A stretch of DNA of 64,000 nt from Sycon ciliatum (Eukaryota; Porifera; Calcarea; Leucosolenida; Sycettidae): positions 11,257,145 through 11,321,144 of the forward strand of contig NC_088654.1 in assembly GCF_964019385.1 (NCBI RefSeq), in the 5' to 3' direction. This document shows, piece by piece, positions 1-10,868 of this stretch. The position numbers were made by a program, and so were the translations under genes. The notes beneath the pieces were generated by a model that was not told the origin of the DNA, did not search any database, and saw nothing but the letters and a program-made list of their open reading frames with translations. The number at the start of each line of letters is the position of its first letter. Position 1 is the stretch's first letter.

Positions 1-87
1 TCCCCCCCCCCCCCCCCCCCCCGACACACACACACACGCGCGCGCGCGCACGAACGCACACACACAAACACACCTCAGACCTCAGAC

Positions 88-171
88 ATGCCCATCGCGG
101 AAGCGATGATAGCGAACAGCTATGTTAGACATAGCAACTTGTGCTGGGATTACACCATTCAACAGCTTGCA
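88..171. repeat. Dispersed repeat flanked by (CA)n, copy 1
   Basis: An 84-bp unit (CCCATCGCGGAAG... to ...CATTCAACAGCTTGC) recurs at 18888-18972 in a merlin intron. Both copies are bounded by CA-rich microsatellite DNA. Confidence 0.7.
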
Positions 172-227
172 AGGCTGATGAATTGACTGCCACTATTTTT
201 AGCCTGGTATCCACCACACAGCTTTTT

Positions 228-418
228 GAAGACACACACACACACACACACACACGCATAGAAACACATGCACACAAACACATTTCCACTTACTCTGGGT
301 GACAAACTCTACTTGTGTTTCTAAGTATGTCAGCAACGTAGTGAGAAGCTCAAACCTGGACAGAGATTTCCACAAGCATGCAAGCACACAGGCACATGCA
401 CACACGCACACACGTGGA

Positions 419-451
<33 letters not shown>

Positions 452-452
452 G
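228..452. repeat. CA-rich microsatellite region
   Basis: Interrupted (CA)n and related ACGC repeats, with a unique stretch at about 275-365. Long Cys/Val frames here are repeat translations, not genes. Confidence 0.8.
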
Positions 453-692
453 TGGACGCACGCACGCACATGTCGTGACGAGCGGAGAAATCAATGAGAT
501 TAGGCTCAAAAACCCAAAGACAAACACATCCACGTTGGGCAATGGGCAATAGGTTTATACACCAGCCTCGCTTGACCACATGGCAGGATTACACCAGCCA
601 CTGACCACAGGGTGGTGGAAACACAACAGCCACACACAACCGCTTAATCAGCGCCACACACGCATAAAACAAGTGCCGACATTGAAACTCAC

Positions 693-769
693 AGCAAATC
701 CATGTTGGGCTTCTTGAATATAGTCAGCTGAATTCCATCTTCTCGGATCAAGCCTGGCAAGAACTCATT
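693..769 (-). CDS. HIP1R: HIP1R-type gene, coding exon 6
   Basis: Acceptor CTTCAG, then NEFLPGLIREDGIQLTIF. FLPGL corresponds to the FPGxL motif closing the ANTH region. Donor GTGAGT in phase 2. Without splicing the frame would stop immediately, so continuation to an exon beyond the left edge, or one not recognised here, is expected. Confidence 0.65.
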
Positions 770-3493
770 CTGAAGTGCCACACAGAAAACAGAACACAAA
801 CTCTTCGATCTTCAGAAGATTTCCAACAGAAATCGCTACAGCTACAGCAGCAAAAACAAGTTGAGTACAGTGAAGCCTGTGTAAGATGACCACTCAAGGG
901 ACGTAAAACGTGGTCTCCGTTACCAGGTGGTCTCCTTATCCAGGGTCATTTGACTGGAAATAGCATCCCTTGCTCCTGATTGCAGTGGTCTTCTGGGACA
1001 GGTGGTCGCCTTGACAGGTTTTGCTGTACGTCGAGGAGCTCTATTCAAAGGCTTAAACGCAAAATAACGTAAATATCTACACCCGCACTCGAGCTACGCT
1101 GCTGAGGCCGTCGACTCTCATGACCAAGGCGACCGGACCGGCACTCGTAGATCTACGCTCACCTACCGTATTCCCCCGACTGTAAGTCGCACTCGATTGT
1201 AAATCCCCCCCCCCCCCCCTTTCCAGGTCCATGTCATATCATTTCAATATACTCACTTCAGTAGTGATCATGCTCGATTGTAAGTTGGCCGTGAAGTATA
1301 GTGTGAAAAGGTGTGACTTAGATTCGGGAAAGTAAGGCACCTGTAAAGTCAGTCTCCAAGTAGTACGTAAGTCTACCCAGTCACGGCACCTGGAAAACAA
1401 ATTTCACGAGATTCAAGGGGGATATTTTTTATAAAATACAAAAATCTAAGGGGATTTCAGGGAATTCCCGGCGAAGATTCGTTTCCAGGGTTTTCAAGGG
1501 TGCTACGAACCCCAAACAACAAACCCTTATTGGTCACAGGAAAACATGAGAATAAAGATTGAAAAACAACACAGAAGCAAACAGCGTACATTCAAGTGGA
1601 GGTCGACTTTCTCCAGGAGGAATTTGATGTAGCTGCCAGTCAGTTTGCAGTAACCATGGTCGTCGATAAAGTCCTGTACATACAAACACACACACACAAA
1701 CACCATGTATGTGCATAAGTGTGCACGCGTAGGCTTGCACGCACGCACGGCATTGAACACAGCACATCTTTCACATCATGAACACAATAAGACAATTGAA
1801 CGATGACAAAATTCCGCAGTGATCGACCGTCTCTCTCCCCCGGAGCTAAGCAGAATGCGCGTCATCACTGCGCTGGTCGCTATGGCAACATGGATCACAC
1901 AATAAAATGGCGATTCGGCAAGTTTGACTTATCGTATGCAGCGAGAGATATGCCATTCGAACCCATATCGAATTGTCTTTCATCCGAACCCCAGTTGAAA
2001 AATCGATGCACTTCCCCTTCAAGCTACATATTGTGGAACTCTCTCTGATGAGATGTACTCTCATGGGAGGCAACAGGAAAGTACACTTACTTGTAGCATA
2101 GAAAAGAAAAAAGGACCAAGAAATTACAAGTTACGCTACAATGTCCACTAACACCACCAGCTACTAAACAATCAGCTCATGCGATAACATTGCACGACAC
2201 TGACCGACGGTACTGACGTTCTACAACTAACTGGCGATCAGCTCGGGCACATCTCGGATGCGCACCCCAATGTTATCGCATGAGCTGATTGTTTAGTAAC
2301 TGGTGGTGTTAGTGGACATTTTATAGCATAACTTGTAGTTTCTTGGTTCTTTTTTCTTTTCTATAAATTTATCCGTGGCTCTCCATCCGAGTCCGTACTA
2401 GTAGTATCCAAGATGATTCTCATGCCAACATACTTCAGTGCGGAGTCATACACCCGCTCAGGGCAATGTCCGTCCGTACTAAGCACGAGAGTGTTCTATC
2501 AGAGTACGTACTTATACTACGGCCGACTGTGACCGCGTTTCTACGACTCGGACGTGTTTGATCAGAGATTGTACATTATCCTTTTGAAACACGGCTGCAT
2601 CACCATGGAAATTCAACTTCACCCGTAATTTGCTCCCGTAATCTGAATGCCTACAGTAAAACCGGGTGTAAGCGACCTCTGGGTTTAGCGACCACCTGCT
2701 CTTAACGACCGTTTTTCCACGCACCGACAGTTCTACACAGACACTGTGGGACCTGGTTCTAAAGACCGCCTGGCTTTAAGGACCGCTTTTGCTTGCGCCG
2801 CGGGGTGGTCGCTTAAACCAGGTTTTACTGTATAAGCAACAGTAACGCGGTAAGTACAGCGTACTGCTCAATGAAATCCAGTCGCGTCACTCAAGTACGC
2901 GCCGGGCGTTGCGCAGCCCTAGACCTGCAAACACCGGGCCACGGAACGATGCAAGGCGCAGCCTTGAGTGACACGACTGGATTTCATTGAGCAGTATTGC
3001 ATAACGTTCGGCCAGGGGACACGAATATTGGTACAAGTACTTACAAAGCCTGAGCGCATCTGATGCAGTATCTGTTGGTATCTACCTTTGGACTGCTTCA
3101 TCACCTGCACCGGGAGAAACGACAACAGAACATAAACTATGAACGACTGGAATTCGCACAATCATTAACTGCAGAAATTCTGCGATTGGCCAGTTGAGGT
3201 CCGGACCTAAGTTGTGGGGAAGGCTGTACGCTACATTAAAGAGCTGTACATGTACCGGTACGTGGATTTAAACACTTTGAAATTAGCTAAGAGAATGCCC
3301 GAGAGTCCTAGGCTACCCCCCCCCCCCCCCCCCCCCCCCCCTCTCGAGACATATGTTGTAACGACATCGCTAGGCTGACTTCTGCTCTGAATCGCATTTC
3401 GCGAGCTTTCATCATCGCTCTTACGTAACACTTCCCGCCTCACATTGCACATAACATTACCAACATTCAGATGAGAATTCTGTTCTGGCACAC

Positions 3494-3571
<78 letters not shown>

Positions 3572-6294
3572 TCCTGTCCTGTCCTGTCGACCCACTGCCT
3601 TAAAGGTTACGTGGTCCCATTGCGGGAGGAGGGAGAGGAGCAAACACACCGGTGCCGGGTCAGGTCCCTGGACTGCCGAAATCTCCGAGAGCAGTGCTGA
3701 CACATTAGTGGAAACTTGGCACGTTCATCCGTTGTTGGGCGGTTCTGGCGAGGTCTACAAGGAGCGGAAGCGGGCTGGCTAGCGATTGAGGCAGGCTGAC
3801 ACCTGTGCACAGCGAGTCCACCCCTGCTACGGTACCATCTCCCACAATCTGCGCATTGACATGCACCACGCTGCTGATGGACTGGCTTGCGACGCTCCGC
3901 TGTGCACTTGTGGCGCTTAAGATCACTTGGTCTAGAGCAGACCTTTCCACAGGTGGGGCACTCAACGGGGGCTGCTGCGGCCAGTTCCTTATCCTGGTCT
4001 TGGTATCTACATCGCCATTCCACGCGAGATGTGTTAGCGGTCTGGTACCAGTTCACAATTTGGTTATGTCGAAGATCGACCGACACACAGTCCTTCCACC
4101 GTTTCCTTGGTCCATGGGCAGGTCTGACAGGTGGGAGCTGGCCAAACAGAAGGCACTTCGGCATGCGGGTGTCATCCATGCGCGCCAGGTGACCTAGCCA
4201 CTCTAGCCGACGATGCCGAAGCTTACAGGTGATGGTCTCCGGATCGCCCCACATACGCAATAGTTCAGCATTGCTGATGTGGGCATCCCACATCTGCTGT
4301 CTCGACACACCAAGGATAGAGCGGACGCAACGCATATGGAAGGTGGACAGGCGTTGCAAGTCGCCCTGAAGGGGGACCCAGCACTCAGAACCGTATAGTA
4401 GTAAGGACATGACACACGCGTTGAAAACACACCTCTTCAAGAACACAGGAAGCTGACCATTGGCAAATACAGGGCGCTGTAAAGCACCACAGGCCTTGGA
4501 GGCACTCGCAATGCGGGCGTTGACGTCCACTGCCGAACGGCTGTTGCTGGCGATAATGGAACCCAGATACCTGAATTCAGCCACATTATTGATCTCAACA
4601 TCCGCCAGCGTGAGTGGGACACAGTCTGCATCTTGGATGTTGCTGCCGCACACCATGAATTGGGTCTTGGTAGTGCTGACAGTTAGTCCAAAATCAGCAG
4701 CAGTCGCCTGGAATACAGAGAGTGCGAGCTGAGCACCGTCACGTGTAGTCGCTAACAAGGCTGAATCGTCGGCGAACTGACATTCCCCAAACTTGGTCGA
4801 TATCTTTCGCGTCCTCGGCTTGCCGAACAAATTTCCGTCAATGCAATAGCGAACCTCCATGCCGACACCAGGAACTGCCGACACTCTCCGGGACCAAACA
4901 GTGAAAACGGCCCACATGAATAGATTGAAAAGCACGGGGGCCATAGAGCACCCCTGCCTCAAGCCGTTGTTGATGTTGATGGGCTGAGTGTGTCCCTGGG
5001 ATGTGCGGATTGTGGCAGACATAGATGTGTGAAAGGACTTGATGACAGCGAGGAGGGTGTCCGGTACCCCAGCACAAGCAAGTACACGCCACATACACTC
5101 TCTGGGCACTGAATCGTAGGCCTTGCGCAAGTCGATGAAAACCATGTAGCCTTTCGTGTCATGCTCGAGAGATTTCTCCACAAGTTGGCGTACAGAGAAG
5201 ATCATGTCCGAGCACGAGCGCCCGCGCCTAAAACCACACTGCGAGTCTGGCAGCAGGGTCTCCGCTAGCCGCTGGAGACGTGTCTGTATGATGGCAGCCA
5301 GCACCTTCCCCACAACATCCAACAGAGCAATGCCACGCCAATTGTCACACAGTTGCAGGTCGCCTTTTTTGGGGATGGGTACGAGAGTAGCATCAACCCA
5401 TTCCTGCGGTACCTGTCCGGAGTTCCACACAGCACCAAACAGATCTAGCATCCTGTCCCGTAGAGGAAAACCACCGTACTTAACCAGCTCCGGCAAAATC
5501 CTGGATGCGCCAGCAGCCTTGCCAGGCTTCAGCTTATCGATTGCACGTCGCACTTCAGCCGACGTTGGGGGGTTAGCCAAATCATCAGCAACCGGGCAAT
5601 GTGGGAGAGAGCCCAGTACCGCAGGGACGAACGTAGATGGGATATTCAACACTGTGTCGAAATGACGACTCCACCGACCATCCTGTTCCTCCTGAGACTC
5701 ACACAAGTTACCATTTTCATCCTTGATAGCAGACACCCAGGTGCCCACCCGTCCACGACAGCACGCCTGCAAATCTCCTATACACTTCCAAACTGCCGCG
5801 CCGTCAAATCGGGACTCCGAGGCCTGCTGTGCCTTGTTCTTGATCCAATCCACCTTCGCTTGACGTACTGCAGAACGGGCAGCAGCACGGGCAGCCTTGA
5901 ACTTGGAATAGTGATCGTCACGGAGCCTACCATGTTGAACCCACACATTGTACATTGCATTGCGTTCGTCCAAGAGCGGTTGAATGACATCCTGGCTATC
6001 AGCAAACCAGTCTGACTGGCGTCTCTTTCGTGGACCCAAGTTATCCATAGCTGATGTAACAACAGCATCACGTACCGCAGTCCATTGGCTCTCAACACTG
6101 CCCTCCTCGGGCCACCGATCAGCGAGCTCTTTAGCAACATCCGACTGGTAGTGTTCGGCTGCAGACTGCTTTGACGGAAGATCAGGATTTTCGCCACGCA
6201 TCTTGGCAACATCAAATTGGAAAACCGGAGGGCTATGACGGGCAGCACGGCGGCGCACGGCCGGAGTATCCAGGTCGAAAGACATGGTAAGTAG

Positions 6295-6334
<40 letters not shown>

Positions 6335-6447
6335 AACACACACACACGCACACACATAATCACACACAAACAGACACACGCACACAATCACACACACTCA
6401 CACGCGCACACACACACTCACACGCACATACACAAACACACACACAA

Positions 6448-6479
<32 letters not shown>

Positions 6480-9178
6480 CCACACTCACGTTGGGATGAC
6501 CATCACGCAGTATCCTATGGTACGTGAAGCAGGTCTTATAGCCGACAATGGGCGCAGTGAACGGGAGTCGGCCAAGGCGACTCTCCACGATAGACCAGAA
6601 CACCGTACAACCGTTCTCTTGAAATGTCGATACAACGGTACGTGAGAAAGACGACGGTCAAGGGGGAACAACGAGTGCAGCAAAGCATCTAACTATCTAA
6701 CCAAAGGCACTTAGCCAGGGGAGAGGGAAAGAGGGAGAGCGAGAGAGGGAGAGAGAGGGAGAGAGAGGGAGAGGGAGAGAAAGAGGGAGGGAGAGAGAGA
6801 GATCGACACTGATAGTGTGTGCATGCGTGCAAGCGTGTGTTGTTGCGTGTGTGCGTGTGTGTGCGTGTGAGCGTGTGTGTGCATGCGTGCGTGGTTGCGT
6901 ACGTGTGTGTGTGTGTGTACAAACTAATGTCCAGCAACAAGAATTCCTGTCATGATTAGATTGAGGACGTACGCACGCAAGATGCCAGCAAGATGAAGAA
7001 AAAACGATAACTAAGGTTGAACAAAACCTGTCCTCCATTCCTAACCAACACACAATATGACTAAGTAACTATGGTGACGCAGGCACCATCAGACAAGAGG
7101 ATATTTCGAACATGCTTCTCTTTCGGTGGGGCGTCGTCTTTGCTGAGCGCCTTCGATATAAACTCAGTCTGGGCAACGAAGAGCAAACAGACAGACAGAC
7201 AGACACACACACACACACACACACACGCGCGCGCACACAGGAAAAATCAGGCAACGAAACCAGCCAGCAGATTGACAAGTTGCATTGATTGAAGAGGACC
7301 CAGTACAGTGAACCTGTCAAGGAGACCACCTGTCCTAGGAGACCACCTGTCCTAGGAGACCACCTGTCCTAGGAGACCACCTGTCCTAGGAGACCACCTG
7401 TCCTAGGAGACCACTGCAACGAGGACCAAGGGATGCTATCACCAGTCAATTGATCCTGCATAAGGAGACCAACTGGTATCGGAGACCACAATTCGACTGT
7501 AACAACAAGTTTGGACGGTAACATACAGTATATGTTATACTATACAGTGTACGAGCTGTCAGTGTGCTGCTGTGGGATAACCGACGTGCCCGGGTGACTG
7601 ACTGTCGGATAGGTGACATGCGACCGTACCCAGTACAGGCAGATCTCACTTAACCGCACACATCCGTTTTCCACAAAACATCCGGATAGGCGAGGGAACT
7701 GGATGATCAAACACGCATACTGTATGTGTGCATGGCATATGCTGTAAATCGGTAACCAACGATTTTCTTCCGGACGGCGAGGGATCCGGATAAAACAGGA
7801 CCGGATAAGCGAGGTCTGACTGTGTCCGTAGCAAACGACAGCTCCAGCACACCTACATATAGCCGCCATTCAACTCTCCGGCGCGCCATGCCGACAAAAC
7901 GTACACATGTATCTGCAGCACGCCTGTCACTGGCTGGCTCACGACGGTGGATGCATGCTGCCCGTGGATTGCTGGCAGTTCCGTTTCCGATGTGTGCCAG
8001 TAACTGGGCAGAGTCGTGTGCGTCGATATACGACATGCTACCTTTAAAACGAGCTATCTGCTACACGGGTCTTGTTTTTTTTACTACCGTAAAGTACCGT
8101 TGATCCGCCCCCCACGCCATGTCGCTTCCCAGCTGGGTTTTCGGCAGGGGGGGGGGGGGGGGGGGGGGATTAGATCAAGGCTGCCAAGTGCAGTACGATG
8201 TACAACAATGTGGACGATCAGACTCGATGTGCTGGATTGTGCACATTTGCATCCTGCACTGGCATGTATTGTGTACAGCAGTGCACGAGTCGGTTCAACA
8301 TCGTATTTCGTTGTATACGCCGAAGTCGCTTCACGGGCAGAAAATCGACAGGGGGCGGCAATTAGAGAGGGGGCGGATCAACGGTACTTTACGGTATTTT
8401 TTTATCACTTGTGCATGATAGCTGCCCGGAATCCAGCTGACGACAAACGCCTCCAAAAAATCACTCGGGATTGGTGCCACGGTCAATGTGAAAATGCAGT
8501 CTGGAAGAGCGCTCGCCCGCATCGTCAGGCTGGTCAACCTCGAATGATTTGTCGCAATTTTTTCGTACATGCAGGTGACCATCTCAACTGGGCGAGGATT
8601 GGGTAGTTTACATCATTTAGCCAGCGCTCCACCCACAATCCCATCTGCAGCCTAGCCAGGCACTGATAAATTCTACCACCAAGAACATCCCACTACCAGG
8701 TATACGTTTGATGGGTGCTTCATGAATTCAGTGACTTCAGTCCCTGAGCTGGGTGATGGGGTCTGTCATGGACATCGTGATGCATCTTCATACGCGATTT
8801 GTAAGGTGCGTACGCAAAACAAACAGAGGCAGGCACAAACAATTAGCCGAGCTGCCAAAAAAATTGCTCGGGCAAAGCTGAAAACGGAGGACAGGGATGA
8901 TTTTTATCTACATGCTCCTAACAGCACACGAGGCGGTGAACAAAGCGGCAATTAGCCAGCTAAACACGCTTTGCCAGTCCCCTTGCATGTTGCAGATTCA
9001 AATCGTACGCATACAACAATAATCTGCAATTTGACCCCGACGCTGATTGATTTAGCAGAAATAACAATAAACCAGAAGCTAAAGATCGGCTCACCGCTTC
9101 CTTCATCAAGACATCGAAATCCACCATGGGCACGCCTGAGACCTTACTGATCCCCTTCTTGGCGGACGTGTGCGCCAT
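693..9178 (-). CDS. HIP1R: HIP1/HIP1R/Sla2-type endocytic adaptor, N-terminal (ANTH) exons, partial
   Basis: Six minus-strand exons join in frame: 9178-9095, 7168-7087, 6617-6490, 3104-3045, 1673-1590 and 769-693. The protein reads like the start of HIP1-family adaptors. It has a KEKH motif (residues about 42-45), then a stretch ending in ILRDGHPNV, then GYCKLTGSYIKFLLEK, matching the order of conserved ANTH blocks. In the known family this domain binds phosphoinositides at clathrin-coated membranes; the rest of the protein (coiled coil, talin-like actin-binding module) would lie beyond position 1. All junctions are GT-AG and all phases agree. The start chosen is the first ATG of a short first exon ending at a GTGAG donor. 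HIP1 and HIP1R cannot be told apart from the ANTH part, since invertebrates usually have one copy. Intron 3 (3105-6489) carries a LINE; intron 4 (1674-3044) carries MITEs. Confidence 0.8.
868..1026. mobile_element. MITE with CAGTGAAACC-type TIR and TA target duplication
   Basis: A 159-bp segment begins CAGTGAAGCCTGTGTAAG and ends ...GACAGGTTTTGCTG. The ends are imperfect inverted repeats, and TA dinucleotides flank both sides (866-867, 1027-1028). The interior is GACCACC-rich. The same family recurs at 7306-7505, 17277-17424 and 24198-24354. TA duplication and CAGT ends fit the Tc1/mariner/pogo group. Confidence 0.75.
1590..1673 (-). CDS. HIP1R: HIP1R-type gene, coding exon 5
   Basis: Encodes 28 residues including HGYCKLTGSYIKFLLEKVDL, the YGQL...Y.KLL..K block of the ANTH helical bundle. 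Acceptor TACAG, donor GTACGC, phase 0 at both ends. Confidence 0.75.
2094..2397. repeat. Inverted pair of a dispersed repeat (R1)
   Basis: A minus-orientation copy (2094-2235) and a plus-orientation copy (2266-2397) of the same sequence meet head to head. The shared core is ATCAGCTCATGCGATAACAT. Further copies lie at 21541-21672, 47846-47972 and 48421-48592. No ORF is recognisable. Confidence 0.75.
2653..2832. mobile_element. MITE related to the CAGTAAAACC family
   Basis: The ends CAGTAAAACCGGGTG and ...ACCAGGTTTTACTG are inverted repeats. The interior has repeated GACC blocks, as in the 868-1026 element. Lies in HIP1R intron 4. Confidence 0.65.
2864..2994. mobile_element. MITE-A copy 1 (TIR CTGCTCAATGAAATCCAGTC)
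   Basis: A 131-bp element with inverted ends of about 32 bp, flanked by TA on both sides (2862-2863, 2995-2996). A second near-full copy is at 23860-23992. A decayed relative is at about 45660-45785. Confidence 0.85.
3045..3104 (-). CDS. HIP1R: HIP1R-type gene, coding exon 4
   Basis: Acceptor GGTGCAG, 20 codons beginning VMKQSKGRYQQILHQM, donor GTAAGT. It continues directly from the GHPN of exon 3, as in HIP1R (GHPNV...). Confidence 0.75.
3307..3341. repeat. Poly-C tract
   Basis: About 35 consecutive C. One of many long G/C homopolymers in the window. Confidence 0.9.
3489..3568. repeat. (CA)n microsatellite at the 3' side of a LINE
   Basis: A nearly pure (CA) run of about 80 bp. It directly follows, on the minus strand, the LINE 3' tail built of GACAG repeats. 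Confidence 0.9.
3607..6285 (-). CDS. Non-LTR retrotransposon (LINE) ORF: reverse transcriptase with C-terminal CCHC fingers
   Basis: An open frame of about 893 codons from an ATG at 6285. Reverse-transcriptase motifs appear in order at about residues 245-585: FIDLRKAYD (motif A), GLRQGCSMAPVLF (motif B) and QFADDSALLA (motif C, about residue 504). The aspartates are intact. The C-terminus carries three fingers with identical spacing C-x2-C-x12-H-x-C (first CPTCGKVCSRPSDLKRHKC). No apurinic-type endonuclease is visible upstream, so the element is 5'-truncated or the frame starts beyond a repeat. It lies in HIP1R intron 3 in the same orientation. CA-rich DNA bounds both ends (3489-3568 and 6296-6480). 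The clade is not assigned. The lack of stops over 2.7 kb suggests recent insertion. Confidence 0.85.
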   Translation of the reverse strand: MSFDLDTPAVRRRAARHSPPVFQFDVAKMRGENPDLPSKQSAAEHYQSDVAKELADRWPEEGSVESQWTAVRDAVVTSAMDNLGPRKRRQSDWFADSQDVIQPLLDERNAMYNVWVQHGRLRDDHYSKFKAARAAARSAVRQAKVDWIKNKAQQASESRFDGAAVWKCIGDLQACCRGRVGTWVSAIKDENGNLCESQEEQDGRWSRHFDTVLNIPSTFVPAVLGSLPHCPVADDLANPPTSAEVRRAIDKLKPGKAAGASRILPELVKYGGFPLRDRMLDLFGAVWNSGQVPQEWVDATLVPIPKKGDLQLCDNWRGIALLDVVGKVLAAIIQTRLQRLAETLLPDSQCGFRRGRSCSDMIFSVRQLVEKSLEHDTKGYMVFIDLRKAYDSVPRECMWRVLACAGVPDTLLAVIKSFHTSMSATIRTSQGHTQPININNGLRQGCSMAPVLFNLFMWAVFTVWSRRVSAVPGVGMEVRYCIDGNLFGKPRTRKISTKFGECQFADDSALLATTRDGAQLALSVFQATAADFGLTVSTTKTQFMVCGSNIQDADCVPLTLADVEINNVAEFRYLGSIIASNSRSAVDVNARIASASKACGALQRPVFANGQLPVFLKRCVFNACVMSLLLYGSECWVPLQGDLQRLSTFHMRCVRSILGVSRQQMWDAHISNAELLRMWGDPETITCKLRHRRLEWLGHLARMDDTRMPKCLLFGQLPPVRPAHGPRKRWKDCVSVDLRHNQIVNWYQTANTSRVEWRCRYQDQDKELAAAAPVECPTCGKVCSRPSDLKRHKCTAERRKPVHQQRGACQCADCGRWYRSRGGLAVHRCQPASIASQPASAPCRPRQNRPTTDERAKFPLMCQHCSRRFRQSRDLTRHRCVCSSPSSRNGTT
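6296..6480. repeat. CA-rich microsatellite at the 5' side of the LINE
   Basis: An impure (CA)n tract with ACGC and ATCAC interruptions. It lies between the LINE ORF start and HIP1R exon 3. Confidence 0.85.
6490..6617 (-). CDS. HIP1R: HIP1R-type gene, coding exon 3
   Basis: Begins ENGCTVFWSIVES and ends HRILRDGHPN at a GTGAGT donor. This matches the conserved FW...LRDGHPN block of HIP1-type ANTH domains. Phase 1 in, phase 0 out. Confidence 0.8.
6715..6925. repeat. GA-rich then GT-rich microsatellites
   Basis: GAGAGAGG repeats (about 6718-6800) followed by TGTGCG/GT repeats (about 6815-6918), in HIP1R intron 2. Confidence 0.8.
7087..7168 (-). CDS. HIP1R: HIP1R-type gene, coding exon 2
   Basis: Acceptor ...TTGCCCAG, then TEFISKALSKDDAPPKEKHV. 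The KEKH block is the hallmark ANTH segment. It ends in phase 1 at a GTGCCT donor and splices to exon 3 to make a Glu codon. Confidence 0.75.
7306..7505. mobile_element. MITE of the CAGTGAACC family with internal 17-bp tandem expansion
   Basis: Starts ACAGTGAACCTGTCAAGG and resembles the 868-1026 element. At about 7323-7412 a 17-bp unit (GACCACCTGTCCTAGGA) is repeated about five times. Lies in HIP1R intron 1. Confidence 0.65.
7634..7823. mobile_element. MITE-D copy 1 (ends CAGTCAGACCTCGCTTA-type)
   Basis: About 190 bp with inverted ends (CAGATCTCACTTAACCG and CGGATAAGCGAGGTCTG). It shares the interior GGTAACCAACGATTTTCTTC with copy 2 at 26787-26980. Confidence 0.75.
8085..8397. mobile_element. 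MITE with TIR ACCGTAAAGTACCGTTGATC
   Basis: The left end ACCGTAAAGTACCGTTGATC and right end GATCAACGGTACTTTACGGT are inverted matches about 310 bp apart. The interior includes a G22-type homopolymer (about 8150-8168). Confidence 0.8.
9095..9178 (-). CDS. HIP1R: HIP1R-type gene, coding exon 1
   Basis: Starts at the ATG at 9178-9176 (MAHTSAKKGISKV...) and ends in phase 0 at donor GTGAGC. It encodes 28 residues upstream of the ANTH core. Confidence 0.65.
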
Positions 9179-9731
9179 GGTGCTGGCTGATGAAGAACAG
9201 AGGTGAACACTCTGGACAAATTCTACAAACTACTCGTACCTCGCAACTGACACTTCTGACTTTTCGAATAATGTGCCCAAAACACACTCCGCTTCCAGCC
9301 AAAGCCAGGGACAGGAAGCTTGTCACGACGCTAATAAAACAGCAAACTAGGCTGTGCGATCTGGAATGCGTCGGTGTTCCACGACCAGCCGGCCAATCGC
9401 CGCTTGCAGCAAGATTCTACCCCAAGTACCTCTACTTCCACTCCTAAAAAAACTCTTTTGATCAGCATGCAGATGTATGACACTTGACAGCAAACCCGGG
9501 TCTGTGATTGCTCTCCCGGCAGCGACCTAGATTTCATGTAGAGCGTCCCGATCCCACAAATGCACAAGCGCAGCTCTTCGTACACCGCGTAGCGGTACGT
9601 AATCCGTTTGTGTTGTTGCTGTGACGGTCTTCGACCAGTTTGGGCAACAACGATTGCAACGCAGATACGGTGGGATTTTATATGGGCTAGGGCATGCGTT
9701 TTCGTCCTGAAACCCCCAATTGGCTCCATCC

Positions 9732-10868
9732 AAGTAACTATTAGTAGGGACTTCAGACCATTTTTTCAAATCGGTTTTCTGTGGCTTATGTTTTGCTTTT
9801 TGGATAGGTTAGAGCTTCCTGAGGAGTTTGGTCTTTAGTTTTTCTAAATCGGACAAAGGAAACTAAAGTTACAAGCAAAATAGTCATCGCCTATCACCGG
9901 ATTTGTCCGACAAACGTCCCACACATTTGAGATCAGAGAGATATGTCAAACTGAGAGAACCCACTTTCCTTGGCAACGCATAGCAACCGCACACCAGATC
10001 CAAAAACAATCTTGATTCTCCGCATGAAATAGCTGAATAGTATGGTTCACAATGTAGTGGTTAGTAACAGGAGACATTGATAATACAGTCCTGAGATAGC
10101 TTCGGACTGTTGGCGTGGTTGGTGTCAAGAAAAGAATGATCACGGAAGAGGCACTGACTAAGCTCAACATGTACATGTACAGGACATTGTATTGGCTGGG
10201 GTAATCGTAGCACGCACATCAGCATCAGCAGAGATACAGCAAATAGCAACAAGAGTATACAGCACATCTCCCAGTTCGGCACTCTTTCACCTATTCTTGC
10301 GGAGCTCAACCAGATCGAAACAGCATTGGAGACAAGAATCGAGGCATGGACCGAAACAGCCAAGAGCAATTCAATTTGTACATCAGCATCATTTAGCGCA
10401 GGATACTTCTCGCTGCTTTCCATACTGTGACTATGGCGGCGCTGCACGGCAAAGTACAAAGAGGAACAATGCAAGAAATAGGTCTTCTGGAAAGTGAAAA
10501 CAATAAAGATTACCTTCTATCTAGACTAATTCGAGGTCGTAGAATACGAATATCACATTTTCAAGAAGGGGACCCGGACGGATCATATGGTTTCTCACCT
10601 TTCCCTTCCATCCGCATACGTATCTCCGTCAAAAATGAACGTAACAGCTCCATTCTTGCTGGTCCCAAACGAAGGCAAGCTCCAACAAGACGAACCGAAA
10701 CTTTCTCCAACTGTACAAGACTTCCTTCATTTCGAAAAACGGTTCCACATTTCTTTACACGACTTGACATATGACCATCACACGATTTGTGCAGGCGTCG
10801 ATTTGCACGCTTTTGCCAGTTTTGGGCCATAAAGTCACGTGGTCTGAAGTCCCTACTATTAGTATCTT
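9732..10868. mobile_element. Candidate 1.1-kb TIR-bounded element with short ORFs
   Basis: Left AAGTAACTATTAGTAGGGAC followed by TTCAGACCA, and the right inverted counterpart TGGTCTGAAGTCCCTACTA, share 19 perfect terminal bases and a diverged extension. Inside, a plus frame at about 10215-10428 reads a helix-like segment (LSPILAELNQIETALETRIE). A frame from an ATG at 10434 reads MAALHGKVQRGTMQE. No family is recognised, and whether these are element or host genes is open. Confidence 0.4.

Noticed and set aside
8016-8606. A 196-codon plus frame
   Set aside because: Starts inside a MITE with a G22 tract and has no recognisable motif or splice support.
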